Shown piece by piece: positions 49,698 to 58,490 of a DNA stretch of 64,000 nucleotides. Positions within the stretch are counted from its first letter, which is position 1. Each line of letters starts with the position of its first letter. The notes under the pieces were generated by a model. It searched no databases. It was not told where the DNA came from and saw only the letters and a list, made by a program, of their open reading frames with translations. Origin of the DNA: CAYRYU01 sp964428355 (lineage in GTDB: Bacteria; Muiribacteriota; Ozemobacteria; Ozemobacterales; Ozemobacteraceae); assembly GCA_964428355.1 (NCBI GenBank), contig CAYRYU010000024.1, positions 12,964 to 76,963 on the forward strand, written 5' to 3'. Position numbers and translations under genes: made by a program.

Positions 49698-50963
49698 TCA
49701 GCGGCGGAATTGGGTCACCCTTGGAAGAAATGCATTGGGAAGCTCGACGTCCATCCGAAGGAGGCCCTCCTCCCATTCCTGTTTTTCCACCCGTCCGAGC
49801 GCGAAGATATCCTTCACGAGGGGATGATTTCCCGGCATTTCGAGCGTTACCCTCAGGAAGTTCCGCTTCACGACTTCGTCCATTACCCCCTTGAGCTGCT
49901 CGAGGTTTTCGCCCGTTCGCGCGGAGATGAAAACCGCTCCTGGAAACTCGCGGGAAAGCGCTTCCCGGTTGTGGGGAACGGGCCGGTCGCACTTGTTGAA
50001 AACCCAGATCCTTTCCTGGCCTGGAACCTGCAGCTGCCGCAGCACCTCATCGACTGCCTCCAACCGCTCCCGGACGTAAGGGCAGGAGACGTCCGTGACT
50101 ATCACGGCTACCTGCGAATGAACGACGTTCTCGAGGGTTGCCCGGAACGCTTTGACCAGGTGGTGGGGGAGCTTCCGGATGAAACCGACGGTGTCCGAGA
50201 CGATTCCATGACGGCCGCTCCTGAGAACCACTTTGCGGGCGGTGGGATCGAGGGTGGTGAAAAGGCCGTCATGGACTTTTACCCGGCTTCCGCTGAGGGC
50301 GTTCAAAAGCGTCGACTTGCCTGCGTTGGTGTAGCCCACGAGGGAAAACAGCGGGGAAAAACTCTCGGTCCTCTTTTTCCGCTGCGTGTCCCGGTCCTGG
50401 ACAACCTTGTCCAGTTCCTCCTGGAGTTTCTGGATCTTTATCTTGAGCACCCGCCGGTCGGTCTCGATCTTCATTTCGCCGGGGCCTTTGGTCCCGATTC
50501 CGCCTCGCTGCCGGGACAGGTCGGAGTATCCCCCGGTCAACCGGACGAGGCGATACTGCAAGCCCGCGAGCTCCACCTGGAGCTTTCCCTCCCGGCTGGT
50601 GGCGTGGGATGAGAAGATGCCCAGGATCAGGCTCGATCGGTCGGACACCGTAACCCCGTCGCCGATCCCCTCCTCGAGCCGCCGAAGCTGGAACGCGGTC
50701 AACTCGTCGTCCGCGATGACCTCGTCCGCTTCCTTCTGCCGAACCAGTTGGGCGAGCTCCGCGATCTTCCCCTTCCCAAGATACATCGTCCGCTCCGCCC
50801 GTTCACGCTTCTGGACAAGGGATCCGACCACCTCCCCTCCGAGGGTCTTTACGAGATCCTCCAGCTCCTCGAGGGAAAATGCGGTTTCCTCGTCGGTCTG
50901 GTCCGGGAGCTGGACCGCGATCGTGATGATCCGGGGAGGCCTGTTTGACCGGGTTTCTTTCAT
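49698..50963 (-). CDS. hflX: GTPase HflX
   Basis: The protein has 421 residues, the usual length. An N-terminal HflX domain ('GLQYRLVRLTGGYSDLSRQ', then 'GGIGTKGPGE') and a coiled-coil linker precede the G domain: G1 'GYTNAGKS' (210-217), G2 'FTTLDPT', G3 'DTVGFI' (257-262), G4 'NKCD' (323-326) and G5 'ISART'. HflX binds the large ribosomal subunit and rescues or splits stalled ribosomes under stress. The ATG lies 5 bases after the stop of the PrsW-like gene behind GGAG, so it belongs to that operon. The longer open frame into the upstream gene is not supported. Confidence 0.96.
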   Translation of the reverse strand: MKETRSNRPPRIITIAVQLPDQTDEETAFSLEELEDLVKTLGGEVVGSLVQKRERAERTMYLGKGKIAELAQLVRQKEADEVIADDELTAFQLRRLEEGIGDGVTVSDRSSLILGIFSSHATSREGKLQVELAGLQYRLVRLTGGYSDLSRQRGGIGTKGPGEMKIETDRRVLKIKIQKLQEELDKVVQDRDTQRKKRTESFSPLFSLVGYTNAGKSTLLNALSGSRVKVHDGLFTTLDPTARKVVLRSGRHGIVSDTVGFIRKLPHHLVKAFRATLENVVHSQVAVIVTDVSCPYVRERLEAVDEVLRQLQVPGQERIWVFNKCDRPVPHNREALSREFPGAVFISARTGENLEQLKGVMDEVVKRNFLRVTLEMPGNHPLVKDIFALGRVEKQEWEEGLLRMDVELPNAFLPRVTQFRR

Positions 50964-50968
50964 CTTGC

Positions 50969-51787
50969 TCACTCCGTGGCGGAAATCTTGCGCGCCCCGC
51001 ACAAGGAACAGAAGCGCCCCCCTTCGGTTTCCCGACCGCAGGCGGCGCAGATCCACTTCGAGTCCTCTCCCTCCGAGTCGGCTTCGAGAACCCGGAGCCA
51101 CATCTCCCGGAAGAGAATACCCCCGAAAAGCAGGAAAACGGCCAGGACCGGAAGCGAGTAGGTGGCGGAAACCCCCATCGCAACCATGTTGAAAATGCCG
51201 TGCATCACCGCCCCGAGAAGGATCGTGACGAGGAGGACAAGGAGGTCCATGGCCCTGAGGTGGCGGTCCGGAGCCTTTCTGAAACAGTAAGCCGCGCCCC
51301 CGCCAATGATTCCGGAAAAAACGATGTGCGCGGTGGAACTTACGAAAACTCTGGTCCGGAAGATCTCTGCCCCGAAAAGCGAATAATAATCGAGGTTCTC
51401 GAGGCCCGCGAAACCCACCGCGGATCCGAGGCATGCGATGAAGACTGCCACGGGCCTTCCAAGGGTGCCGAGCACGAGAAGGGAGGCAACGGCCCCGACC
51501 AGCTTCCCCGTCTCCTCGAGAATTCCCACGATCCCGATACAGGTCGCGAGCTTCAGGAACATGTCGTCGGTTTCCGCGATCAGGGACCGGAGGTTTCTTC
51601 CCAGCAGTCCGTTTACGAGCGGGTATGCCATGAATTTCATCAGGCCGACCGCCAGGAGGCCTCCGAGAATCCCTCCCACAGCCGCATAGACCAGCTTTGA
51701 ATCGCTCCAGGAATCCCGGAACAGAATGACCAGCACCAGCGCGGGGAGGAAGGAGGTGACCAGGAGACCCCAGATTGGATCACTCAA
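50969..51787 (-). CDS. PrsW-type intramembrane metalloprotease with C-terminal zinc ribbon
   Basis: The protein has 272 residues with seven to eight TM helices. The catalytic pattern of the PrsW family is intact: Glu91-Glu92 in 'GILEETGK', 'GFAGLENLDY' (125-134), His154 in 'STAHIVFSG' and His196-x3-Asn200 in 'VMHGIFN'. PrsW cleaves anti-sigma factors within the membrane. Unusually the C-terminus carries a zinc ribbon (Cys247, 250, 260, 263). The start codon is TTG, overlapping the TGA of the upstream gene. That upstream protein has an N-terminal zinc ribbon followed by one TM helix, so it is a candidate substrate or partner (inference). Confidence 0.85.
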   Translation of the reverse strand: MSDPIWGLLVTSFLPALVLVILFRDSWSDSKLVYAAVGGILGGLLAVGLMKFMAYPLVNGLLGRNLRSLIAETDDMFLKLATCIGIVGILEETGKLVGAVASLLVLGTLGRPVAVFIACLGSAVGFAGLENLDYYSLFGAEIFRTRVFVSSTAHIVFSGIIGGGAAYCFRKAPDRHLRAMDLLVLLVTILLGAVMHGIFNMVAMGVSATYSLPVLAVFLLFGGILFREMWLRVLEADSEGEDSKWICAACGRETEGGRFCSLCGARKISATE

Positions 51788-53358
51788 TCGGCAGTCTTCC
51801 GCTGGAACCTTGCCTGGAAGAGGTTTTTCTTGCCATTCCTCTCGGTGTGGAAAACCAGCCCGTTCCCGTCGGGGGTCCAGATCGGGTGGAAATTCTCACC
51901 GCCCTTGAACGGCGTCAGAAGAGTCTCCTTGCTCGAATCGAACCGCCGGACAACGATCTGGTTACTGCTTCCATCCGGATTTTCCGATCGGATGAAGGCG
52001 AAATGTTTCCCGTCGGGGCAGACATCGGGGCTCCAGTTCCTTTTTCCATCGGCCACGACCGCCTTCGGGGGCTCCTGCGGATCGAGCTGTATCTTCATGA
52101 TCTGTGAAACCTTGAGCTTCTCGACGATCCGGGTGAAGATTATTGCCTTTCCATCTGGGAACCATCGCGGTTCACGGTCATCATTCGGCCCGGAGGTGAT
52201 CTGGACCAGATTTGAGCCATCGGTTTCCATCATCCAGATGTCCTCCGACCCTTTCCGGTCCGAGACGAAAACGATGAACTTCCCATCGGGAGAGAGCGCG
52301 GGCATCATGTTCTTCCCTCCACCCTGCGTGAGCTGCTTCGTGACCTGGGTTTGTCTGTCATGCAGGAAAACCTGCTCCCGGCTGACGCTGTCGCTGCTGA
52401 AAACGAGGGCTTTCCCGTCGCGCGAAAACTCCGGTGTCCAGACGTTGCCAGGCCAGGCAAAGGGCTTGATAACCGCGGTCGGGTTTTCCATCTCCTTGAT
52501 GTAACACTGGAATCTGTTGTTCGCTCCCCCGGAAGGACGGTTGGATGCAAAAATGAGCACCTTCATGTCGGTGGACAGGGACCCGTGGAAATTCGTTCCC
52601 GGACCTTCCTCGACGGGGTCGGTCTTGTGGAGGGAAAGGGTCCCGTCGGGGATTTTCGGGGTTTCCGGGGCTTTCAGGTCGGTGTTCGGGGCGGAAGAAG
52701 GTCCCGAGGGATCGGGTGGAGGGATTGTGGGCGTTGAAGTTCCGCCGTTCTGGGTGGGGACATCCGAGAATACTATCGTTTCAGTGGGAACCGAAGGTGG
52801 CGGAACCGGAACCATCGGTAGAGGAACACTTCCGACATCGGGGTGGGGAGTGATCTGGGCGGAACTGGCGGTCTGTGCAAGATGCGATCCGAGAGGGGCT
52901 TCGCCCGCTCGAGTGGGGGTGGGAGTGGGGGTGGGAGTGGGAACGGCGGAGCTCCCGGGTTCCGTGGCGGGAACCGCTGCAACTCTTGTCGGATCGGGCA
53001 TTGGCAGATCCATGACCGGATGCGAAACAGGTGTCTTTACCGGAACCGTCGAGGGAACCACGTCGTGGGGGGCGACTGGGAGCTCCGGGGGCGGGGCGAC
53101 CCGCTCGGATGGCGGTGGAGTGACTTCGGGCTCGGTCTTTCCCTCTTGAAACCAGGAATGGAAGATCGAGTTCGTCCAGGTTCGGCCCTGGAAGCAGAGA
53201 CTGTCGACCAGGCTTCCCACGAATGCACCTGAGATGAAGATGAATAGTCCCAGAAAAAGACGCTGGCGATACCTCTGCCTACGTTTCTGGGGGGTGTCGC
53301 AGGCCGGGCAGTTCACGGACCGGCGCGGGAGTTCTTGACCGCAACGAAAACAGTACAT
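51784..53358 (-). CDS. Zinc-ribbon membrane protein with Pro/Thr linker and TolB-like beta-propeller
   Basis: About 524 residues from ATG 53358 (AGGAG upstream). A cytoplasmic zinc ribbon (Cys3, 6, 17, 20 in 'CFRCGQELPRRSVNCPAC') and a basic patch precede one TM helix (about 34-54). A Pro-rich extracytoplasmic linker of about 200 residues follows, including a (Pro-Thr) run. Then comes a beta-propeller of PD40/TolB-type blades ('NVWTPEFSRDGKALVFSSD', 'MMPALSPDGKFIVFVSDRKG', 'EPRWFPDGKAIIFTR'). The layout, cytoplasmic domain, single TM and extracellular sensor, is like that of anti-sigma factors or sensors. It overlaps the PrsW-like protease gene by four bases. Confidence 0.85.
   Translation of the reverse strand: MYCFRCGQELPRRSVNCPACDTPQKRRQRYRQRLFLGLFIFISGAFVGSLVDSLCFQGRTWTNSIFHSWFQEGKTEPEVTPPPSERVAPPPELPVAPHDVVPSTVPVKTPVSHPVMDLPMPDPTRVAAVPATEPGSSAVPTPTPTPTPTRAGEAPLGSHLAQTASSAQITPHPDVGSVPLPMVPVPPPSVPTETIVFSDVPTQNGGTSTPTIPPPDPSGPSSAPNTDLKAPETPKIPDGTLSLHKTDPVEEGPGTNFHGSLSTDMKVLIFASNRPSGGANNRFQCYIKEMENPTAVIKPFAWPGNVWTPEFSRDGKALVFSSDSVSREQVFLHDRQTQVTKQLTQGGGKNMMPALSPDGKFIVFVSDRKGSEDIWMMETDGSNLVQITSGPNDDREPRWFPDGKAIIFTRIVEKLKVSQIMKIQLDPQEPPKAVVADGKRNWSPDVCPDGKHFAFIRSENPDGSSNQIVVRRFDSSKETLLTPFKGGENFHPIWTPDGNGLVFHTERNGKKNLFQARFQRKTAD
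52913..52942. repeat. 12-bp G-rich tandem repeat with G-quadruplex potential
   Basis: GTGGGGGTGGGA at 52913-52924 and 52925-52936, plus GTGGGA. On the minus strand it encodes Pro-Thr repeats in the linker of the propeller protein. The plus (template) strand has four G-tracts of three or more, fitting a G-quadruplex. Confidence 0.85.
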
Positions 53359-53397
53359 CTCGGATCCGCTCCTGGAATTGCTTTGGTGACCGAAATG

Positions 53398-53426
53398 AAC
53401 ATACCATCTTCGCGCACCGGACGCAA
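53398..53426 (-). promoter_or_regulatory. Promoter of the propeller/PrsW/HflX operon
   Basis: Minus strand: TTGCGT (53426-53421), 17 bp, TATGTT (53403-53398), with TGG before the -10 box. The match is moderate. Confidence 0.5.
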
Positions 53427-53524
53427 CCGCGGGACCCAACCAAAAAACCGCGATCCGAAGTTCAGGGGGCAGCACCACCGGGAGCCATTCCTCCCGATTC
53501 CGATTCAATGGGCGGAAGCAGGGA

Positions 53525-53553
53525 TTGAAGCGGGCAACGAAAAATTGTAGAAT
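53525..53553 (+). promoter_or_regulatory. Promoter for the linalool-dehydratase-like gene
   Basis: TTGAAG, 17 bp, TAGAAT, 30 bases before the ATG at 53584. It is divergent from the HflX operon promoter. Confidence 0.6.
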
Positions 53554-53583
53554 CGAAGCCCGGGAATTCTCTTGGAGGGTGGA

Positions 53584-54771
53584 ATGCTCAAAGGAAGACC
53601 TGTCCTGGCAGGGCTGATTTCCCTGCTCATCGGTGCGGCAATCTGGCTTCCCAGTTTCCATCGCTTCATGACCGAACCTGCTGAGCGGTTTTTCTCAAAA
53701 ACGGGCCTCCCACCACTTGTCAGAGCGGTTTCGGGGCGTCACATCCGGATCTGGACAGAGGAAAAGCTGCGGTCCCAGGAGATCGAACGGATGCGGGGCC
53801 GAAACGCGGAATGGGACTTCATGGCCCGCTGCTTTTTCGTCTGGTCGCTCGGAAACATGGCGATGCGGGATCCCGGTATGAAAGCGACGTGCCTCCAGGT
53901 AATGGACAGGATCATCGACGAAACCGTCCACCTCGAAGAGAAGAACGGAATGTTCTTCTTCCTCATGGATTACGCCCGGAACATGAAGTTCAGGCAGGAT
54001 CCGGCCCGGAGCCAGTTCATTGACGGCGAGATCGCCCTCATGCTCGGAATCCGGAGGATGGTGGAGGAAAAGGATTCCTACCGTGATATGCTCCTGAAGC
54101 GGGTCGGGATCATGACCGGGCGTATGGAGAAGAGTCCGGTCCTTTCCGCGGAAAGCTATCCCGACGAGTGCTGGTTGTTTTGCAACACGATTTCCCTGGC
54201 GGCGATCAAGGTATCCGACTTCCTGGACGGGACCGACCATTCGGATTTCTTCGGACGATGGATAGCCACAGCACGCCAGAAGCTCCTCGACCCCAAAACC
54301 GGCATCCTGGTTTCGAGTTACAACCTGAACGGTGATGTGATCATGGACGGGCCGGAGGGCTCATCCATCTGGATGGCCGTGCATTGCCTGAGGATCATCG
54401 ACCCGGCATTCGCAGAGGAACAGTACAAGCTCGCCAGAACCCATCTCCGTGTCGATCTGGCGGGGTTCAGTTACTGTTACGAATGGCCCAGGGCCTGCTT
54501 GGGGATGTCGGACGTCGATTCGGGGCCGATCATCCCGATCCTGGATCTTTCGGCAGGGTCGACGGGGTTGGCTTTCGTCGGTGCGGCCACCTTCGGCGAT
54601 CTCGAGTTCCTGGGAAACCTTTTCAAATCCCTGAATCTTGGAGGTTTCCCGGTCTGGGAAGGCGACCAGGTGAGATACTGCGGAAGCAACGCGGTCGGAG
54701 ATGCCGTGATGCTCTATGCCATGGCCCTTGGGCCAGCCTGGGACAGGATTCTGGAAGGAGCAAAGAAGTGA
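53584..54771 (+). CDS. Linalool dehydratase/isomerase-like alpha-toroid protein
   Basis: About 395 residues; the ATG at 53584 is preferred over TTG 53572 because GGAGGG sits in front of it. An N-terminal hydrophobic helix ('PVLAGLISLLIGAAIWLP') anchors or exports it. The helical repeats include 'ESYPDECWLFCNTISLAA', 'DPKTGILVSSYN', 'GPEGSSIWMAVHCLRI' and 'MSDVDSGPIIPILDLS', the order of motifs seen in linalool dehydratase/isomerase-type domains. The catalytic cysteines of the true enzyme cannot be assigned with confidence, so the reaction is unknown. The stop overlaps the GTG of a small membrane protein gene. Confidence 0.75.
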   Translation: MLKGRPVLAGLISLLIGAAIWLPSFHRFMTEPAERFFSKTGLPPLVRAVSGRHIRIWTEEKLRSQEIERMRGRNAEWDFMARCFFVWSLGNMAMRDPGMKATCLQVMDRIIDETVHLEEKNGMFFFLMDYARNMKFRQDPARSQFIDGEIALMLGIRRMVEEKDSYRDMLLKRVGIMTGRMEKSPVLSAESYPDECWLFCNTISLAAIKVSDFLDGTDHSDFFGRWIATARQKLLDPKTGILVSSYNLNGDVIMDGPEGSSIWMAVHCLRIIDPAFAEEQYKLARTHLRVDLAGFSYCYEWPRACLGMSDVDSGPIIPILDLSAGSTGLAFVGAATFGDLEFLGNLFKSLNLGGFPVWEGDQVRYCGSNAVGDAVMLYAMALGPAWDRILEGAKK

Positions 54772-55076
54772 TCGGTAACCTCTTCCGACGGGCCTGGGGA
54801 TTCGCGAAAGCTCCATTCTTCAGCCCTTCGGGGTTTCTCGCAAGGGCTCTGCTGATCTCGTTCCTCTACGCACTGCTGCACATCCTCGGGTTCCGTGAGT
54901 ACACGACTTTCATCAGCGGGACCCCAGCGGGGCAGACCGATACGACCCTTGCGACGATCGCAGGAGTGGGTTACTTCACCTTGTACTCCCTGTTCATTCT
55001 CGCGGCCCCGGTTTTCGCGATCGCCTCGGGGGTCATGTATGTTCTCCACGGGCCGATGAGGGGAGAGCCCGACTGA
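54768..55076 (+). CDS. Small membrane protein with two to three TM helices
   Basis: The protein has 102 residues starting at GTG 54768, which overlaps the previous TGA and has AAGGAG seven bases upstream. TM helices are near 24-42 ('LARALLISFLYALLHILGF') and 68-92 ('GYFTLYSLFILAAPVFAIA'). No family is recognised. The tight coupling suggests it works with the linalool-dehydratase-like protein at the membrane. Its stop codon abuts the end of the convergent FAD protein gene with no gap. Confidence 0.75.
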   Translation: MIGNLFRRAWGFAKAPFFSPSGFLARALLISFLYALLHILGFREYTTFISGTPAGQTDTTLATIAGVGYFTLYSLFILAAPVFAIASGVMYVLHGPMRGEPD

Positions 55077-56540
55077 TCATTTCCCCTGGCCGGGACGCAG
55101 GGATCCCTCCTGATACTCCTCGTCGATGTTGATGTTCCAGAGATCGCCGCCGGATCCCGGGTCGAAAAGATTCCGGGCGGCCAGGATCCCCGAAAGGAGG
55201 GAGTGGTCCATGTTGTTGTACTTGTACATGCCGCCCCGCCCTATCGGGGTGAGGTTTTCGAATCCGTTGAGGAACTCCTTCACACGGTCGAACGGTTCCT
55301 GGAACCCGATGAAATAGGTCGGATAGCTCTCCGTTTCGCGGACCACCCACTTTCCCACCACCCTCTCGGGTTCGATGAGTTCCATCCGCTGGAGCTCATC
55401 CAAGGCGAGCCGGGCGATCTTGTCATCAGGTAGGGAGGCGATATCGTCGCCCTTGAAAACGAAATACTCCGCACCGAGAACCGAACTGCCCGGATGCGCA
55501 GCCATCCGGGAGCTGAAACTGGAGTAGTTCGCGAGGCGCGCCATCCGGACCTCGGGAGAATGGATGTAGATCCATTGGTCGGGGAAGGGATTCCCCCCCG
55601 AGACAACCAGGTTCACCGTGATGTGGTCCCGGAAAAAGAGCTGTTGAACCGCTTTCCGGACATCCGCCCGGATCTCGGGGTCGAGAAGCTCGCAGAATCG
55701 GGTTATCGGAAGCGAGGAGAAAACGTGACGGGCGGAGACGGTCCGGTGACTTCCGTCGCGGTCTTCCAGCAAAACGCCGGTGATTCTTCCATCCCGGTGG
55801 AAAACCATCTTCACTTCGTTTTCCAGCGCGAGGGTCCCGGATCCTGGGGGGAGCCTCTCCCAGAGCCGCTCGTACATGCTTCCAGCGCCCAGTATCGGAT
55901 AGTCGAATTCTTCCACCAGTGTTTTCGCCTTGGTTGCACCCTTGAACAGCGCGTTGTAAAGGACACCCTTCAGGTCGAGGTTGCGGATCCTCTGTGCAGC
56001 CCATTCCGCTCCTATCCTGGAGCAGGGGATGCCCCAGACTTTCTCCGTATAGGTCTTGAAAAACGTCTTGTACAATTTGGCTCCGAAACGTGAAGTGACC
56101 CAATCCTCGAAGGTGGCGGGACCACCGGGTTCGGGCTTACCCCGGGAGGTCAGGAACGATAGCGCAGCCTGGACCGACTCGCGCAACCCAAGCTGCCGGA
56201 GGGAGTCCGTGATCTCCAAGGGATACCGGAAAAGTTTCCGGCGGTAGAAGATCCTGGTCAGGCGGGAAACGGGGCGGAAATCATCCCCCAAAGTCTCCTT
56301 CCAGAGGTTCCGGATGCCTTGATCGGATGTGAAGAATCTGTGGGGGCCAATGTCGAAGCGGTTTCCGTCGATGATCTCGGTTCGGGAAAGCCCCCCGAGG
56401 GATGAATTCCGGTCCGCGAGGAGGAAATCCCGGCAACCGTTCCGTGCGGCTTCAGTTGCGACTCCAAGCCCCGCGGGACCCCCGCCGAGTATCAGCAGTT
56501 CGGTCGAGACCGATCTCGGTTCCATCCGCCGGCCGGTCAT
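55077..56540 (-). CDS. FAD-dependent amine-oxidase-type protein (UDP-galactopyranose mutase/protoporphyrinogen-oxidase-like)
   Basis: The protein has 487 residues. An N-terminal dinucleotide-binding motif 'LLILGGGPAGLGVATEAA' and 'NSSLGGLSRT' are followed by 'IGPHRFFTSDQGIRNLW', 'RLTRIFYRRKLFRYPL' and 'VWGIPCSRIGAEWAAQRI', and a C-terminal 'GRGGMYKYNNMDHSLLSG' that closes the FAD site. This order is typical of NAD(P)/FAD proteins annotated near lipid or glycan biosynthesis genes and related to UDP-galactopyranose mutase. The substrate is unknown. The ATG overlaps the stop of the upstream secreted-protein gene (ATGA). Confidence 0.85.
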   Translation of the reverse strand: MTGRRMEPRSVSTELLILGGGPAGLGVATEAARNGCRDFLLADRNSSLGGLSRTEIIDGNRFDIGPHRFFTSDQGIRNLWKETLGDDFRPVSRLTRIFYRRKLFRYPLEITDSLRQLGLRESVQAALSFLTSRGKPEPGGPATFEDWVTSRFGAKLYKTFFKTYTEKVWGIPCSRIGAEWAAQRIRNLDLKGVLYNALFKGATKAKTLVEEFDYPILGAGSMYERLWERLPPGSGTLALENEVKMVFHRDGRITGVLLEDRDGSHRTVSARHVFSSLPITRFCELLDPEIRADVRKAVQQLFFRDHITVNLVVSGGNPFPDQWIYIHSPEVRMARLANYSSFSSRMAAHPGSSVLGAEYFVFKGDDIASLPDDKIARLALDELQRMELIEPERVVGKWVVRETESYPTYFIGFQEPFDRVKEFLNGFENLTPIGRGGMYKYNNMDHSLLSGILAARNLFDPGSGGDLWNINIDEEYQEGSLRPGQGK

Positions 56541-57427
56541 TCCTGCGGAAACGTCAACCGGCTCTCGAACGTCTGTTCGGAACGGACGAAGTTGGAGTTT
56601 CCGAACTCGATTCGCAACTCGGATCGTGTGTCCACCCGTGTGGGGATTCCGTCGGAAAGCCTGATGGCGATGACCCCGGTTGAGGTTCCCATGACTTTCG
56701 TGATCGGAGCGGCCTGGGAGGCGGCGCCGCTCCAGAATGCCGAATCGAATGCGATCTCGGCCTTGACCTCCGCCTCATCGATGTCGTCCCTGGCTTTTTC
56801 AAGTGTGAACGTCGCAACCATACCCGCCCAGATAGGCGGATCGCTCACGTTCACGTTGAATGGGACGTCCTGCCGGCACGTCCATGAATCATGGATCTGG
56901 AGGGGGAATTCCGGATACTCGATGATGGACGCCTTGAAGTATTGCGACATCGATGCCGCCACTCCCTGTACGTCGACTACCTTTCCGAGCGGGGTCATCC
57001 CCAACCGGACGGGAATGTCGGGCGGAGCGATCCCGGCTACGAGAAGGCTCCGCTCCACCAGTTCGGGTTCCATTTCGAGGTCTGGTTCACCCGGTTGGTA
57101 ATAGGCGACACGGGCCTTCTTCGCCCGGAACTCCTGCCCGATTTGGCTGCGGTTGCCCTGTGGAGGCCGCAGGCGGAAGAACCGGGTTGTACCAGAGACC
57201 TCCAGCTGGCTCATGACATTCGTTTTCGGAGCCATGAGCATCGCGATCTCGGTCTTCGACTGGACCGTCAGGGAATAGGACGCCGCGGTCCCGTCAGTGG
57301 GGTAAAGAATGAACTGGACCATGTTGGAGGGGGTGCTCCCAGCCTGGCCATGGGAAACCCGCGAAAAGAAGGAAACGATCGTCAGGCAAAGGAGGAAAAC
57401 CACCGGGACGTTTTTGGATCGGGTCAT
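56537..57427 (-). CDS. Secreted protein of unknown function
   Basis: About 296 residues. Of two adjacent ATGs (57430, 57427) the second has AGGAG at a better distance. A signal peptide ('VVFLLCLTIVSFFSRVSHG') precedes an all-beta chain with 'YSLTVQSKTEIAMLMAP', 'LEVSGTTRFFRLRP', 'VRLGMTPLGKVVDVQG' and 'TGVIAIRLSDGIPTRVDTRS'. The alternation of modifier strands, with a 'G-K-V' turn in the middle, recalls DUF6263-type proteins, but this is not firm. The stop overlaps the FAD protein start, which suggests one two-gene operon. Confidence 0.7.
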   Translation of the reverse strand: MTRSKNVPVVFLLCLTIVSFFSRVSHGQAGSTPSNMVQFILYPTDGTAASYSLTVQSKTEIAMLMAPKTNVMSQLEVSGTTRFFRLRPPQGNRSQIGQEFRAKKARVAYYQPGEPDLEMEPELVERSLLVAGIAPPDIPVRLGMTPLGKVVDVQGVAASMSQYFKASIIEYPEFPLQIHDSWTCRQDVPFNVNVSDPPIWAGMVATFTLEKARDDIDEAEVKAEIAFDSAFWSGAASQAAPITKVMGTSTGVIAIRLSDGIPTRVDTRSELRIEFGNSNFVRSEQTFESRLTFPQE

Positions 57428-57484
57428 CATCGGCTCCTGAAAAACGGCGTGGATGTTCGGATCGGCAAAAGAGCGGTTCGAGGT

Positions 57485-58300
57485 TCACTCTTGCGTGAAG
57501 GCGGCAATCCGTGCGTGGATTCCGCAAAGAATGTCGGTTCCGGATGTGTGGCCCACGGCGACGCAACGGACGATGTCGCTCGTGGAAACCTCAAAATGGC
57601 AGAAACGGGCAAGGAAATCCTCGAAGAGGGTCGAGCTCTTGGCTGACTCCGCGAACTTGAGCTGCCAGTAGGCCTGGATCGTCGTCCGGGGTTGGAGAGC
57701 TGCGAAAAAATCCTTGCTGGACTGGACTTTTCCGAGGCCGAGAAACTTGTCGGCGAACATGAACCCCGCGCAGAAGTCGTCCCATGAGGGGGTCAGACCT
57801 GCCCCCCCTCCGAAAAAGTGGATGAAACGACCGAGGGGGATGGACTGCCGGAGAACATTCTGAAGGATGGAATCGATTGGAGTCCGGAAATCGTTTCCTG
57901 CATGATCGAGATATGCCTCCCCCACGGACGAACGCTTCCCGAAAATCCGGAGGCTCTTTCCGACGAATTCGGCGTTTCTCTTCAGGAGCCCCTTTTCGAA
58001 GTCCTTTGGAGGGAGGATCTCGGGGAAGTAACCCTCGAACGTGAGAAATTGCGCACCGATCCTCAGGTGGGGGAACTCTACCGTGACGTTCTGGTCGCGG
58101 TCGGAACTCCGGATGGTTTCTATCGGGACGAGTATGCTGAGAGGCGTCAGGACGTCCTTCCGACAATGGAAATTCAAAAGGAGCTTGTCGGAAACCGCAT
58201 CAAAGGAATGGGAATAGATTCCCCGGACCGTTGCCGTGATCGGGGAGTTCCCCTCGATCCAGGAATCCGTGCGCAGGCGGAAGAAGAGGTTGTCAGACAT
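57485..58300 (-). CDS. DUF2877 (AllH-like) protein
   Basis: The protein has 271 residues without a signal peptide. 'GGGAGLTPSWDDFCAGFM' (164-181) and 'VGHTSGTDILCGI' near the end are the DUF2877 hallmarks. In Escherichia coli the DUF2877 protein AllH is one of the subunits needed for oxamate carbamoyltransferase in allantoin/purine breakdown. No FdrA-like or other carbamoyltransferase subunit is present here. It lies 190 bases after a xanthine-dehydrogenase-type operon on the same strand and has its own promoter, which fits a role in purine or related nitrogen metabolism (inference). Confidence 0.8.
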   Translation of the reverse strand: MSDNLFFRLRTDSWIEGNSPITATVRGIYSHSFDAVSDKLLLNFHCRKDVLTPLSILVPIETIRSSDRDQNVTVEFPHLRIGAQFLTFEGYFPEILPPKDFEKGLLKRNAEFVGKSLRIFGKRSSVGEAYLDHAGNDFRTPIDSILQNVLRQSIPLGRFIHFFGGGAGLTPSWDDFCAGFMFADKFLGLGKVQSSKDFFAALQPRTTIQAYWQLKFAESAKSSTLFEDFLARFCHFEVSTSDIVRCVAVGHTSGTDILCGIHARIAAFTQE

Positions 58301-58323
58301 GACTTCATCCCATGGGATTCACC

Positions 58324-58352
58324 AATCTAACCTTTCAACGCGGAAAAATCAA
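58324..58352 (-). promoter_or_regulatory. Promoter for the DUF2877 gene
   Basis: Minus strand: TTGATT (58352-58347), 17 bp, TAGATT (58329-58324). The match is moderate. The region 58353-58490 between it and the xanthine-dehydrogenase gene shows no other feature. Confidence 0.45.
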
Positions 58353-58490
58353 ACCGTGAAAATCCCTTCCAGTGATTTTGACGAACATCCTTTCGCGCAG
58401 ATTCACCATCACCCCGGGATTCACGACGACGGTGGATCTCCTCCGGGGTTTCGAAGCCGGGACAAACTGGCCTTCGGAACCGTCCTGCGG

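Noticed and set aside
50964..51434. N-terminal extension of HflX into the PrsW-like gene
   Set aside because: The family N-terminus starts at the ATG at 50963 with a GGAG site; the region upstream codes for the protease in another frame.
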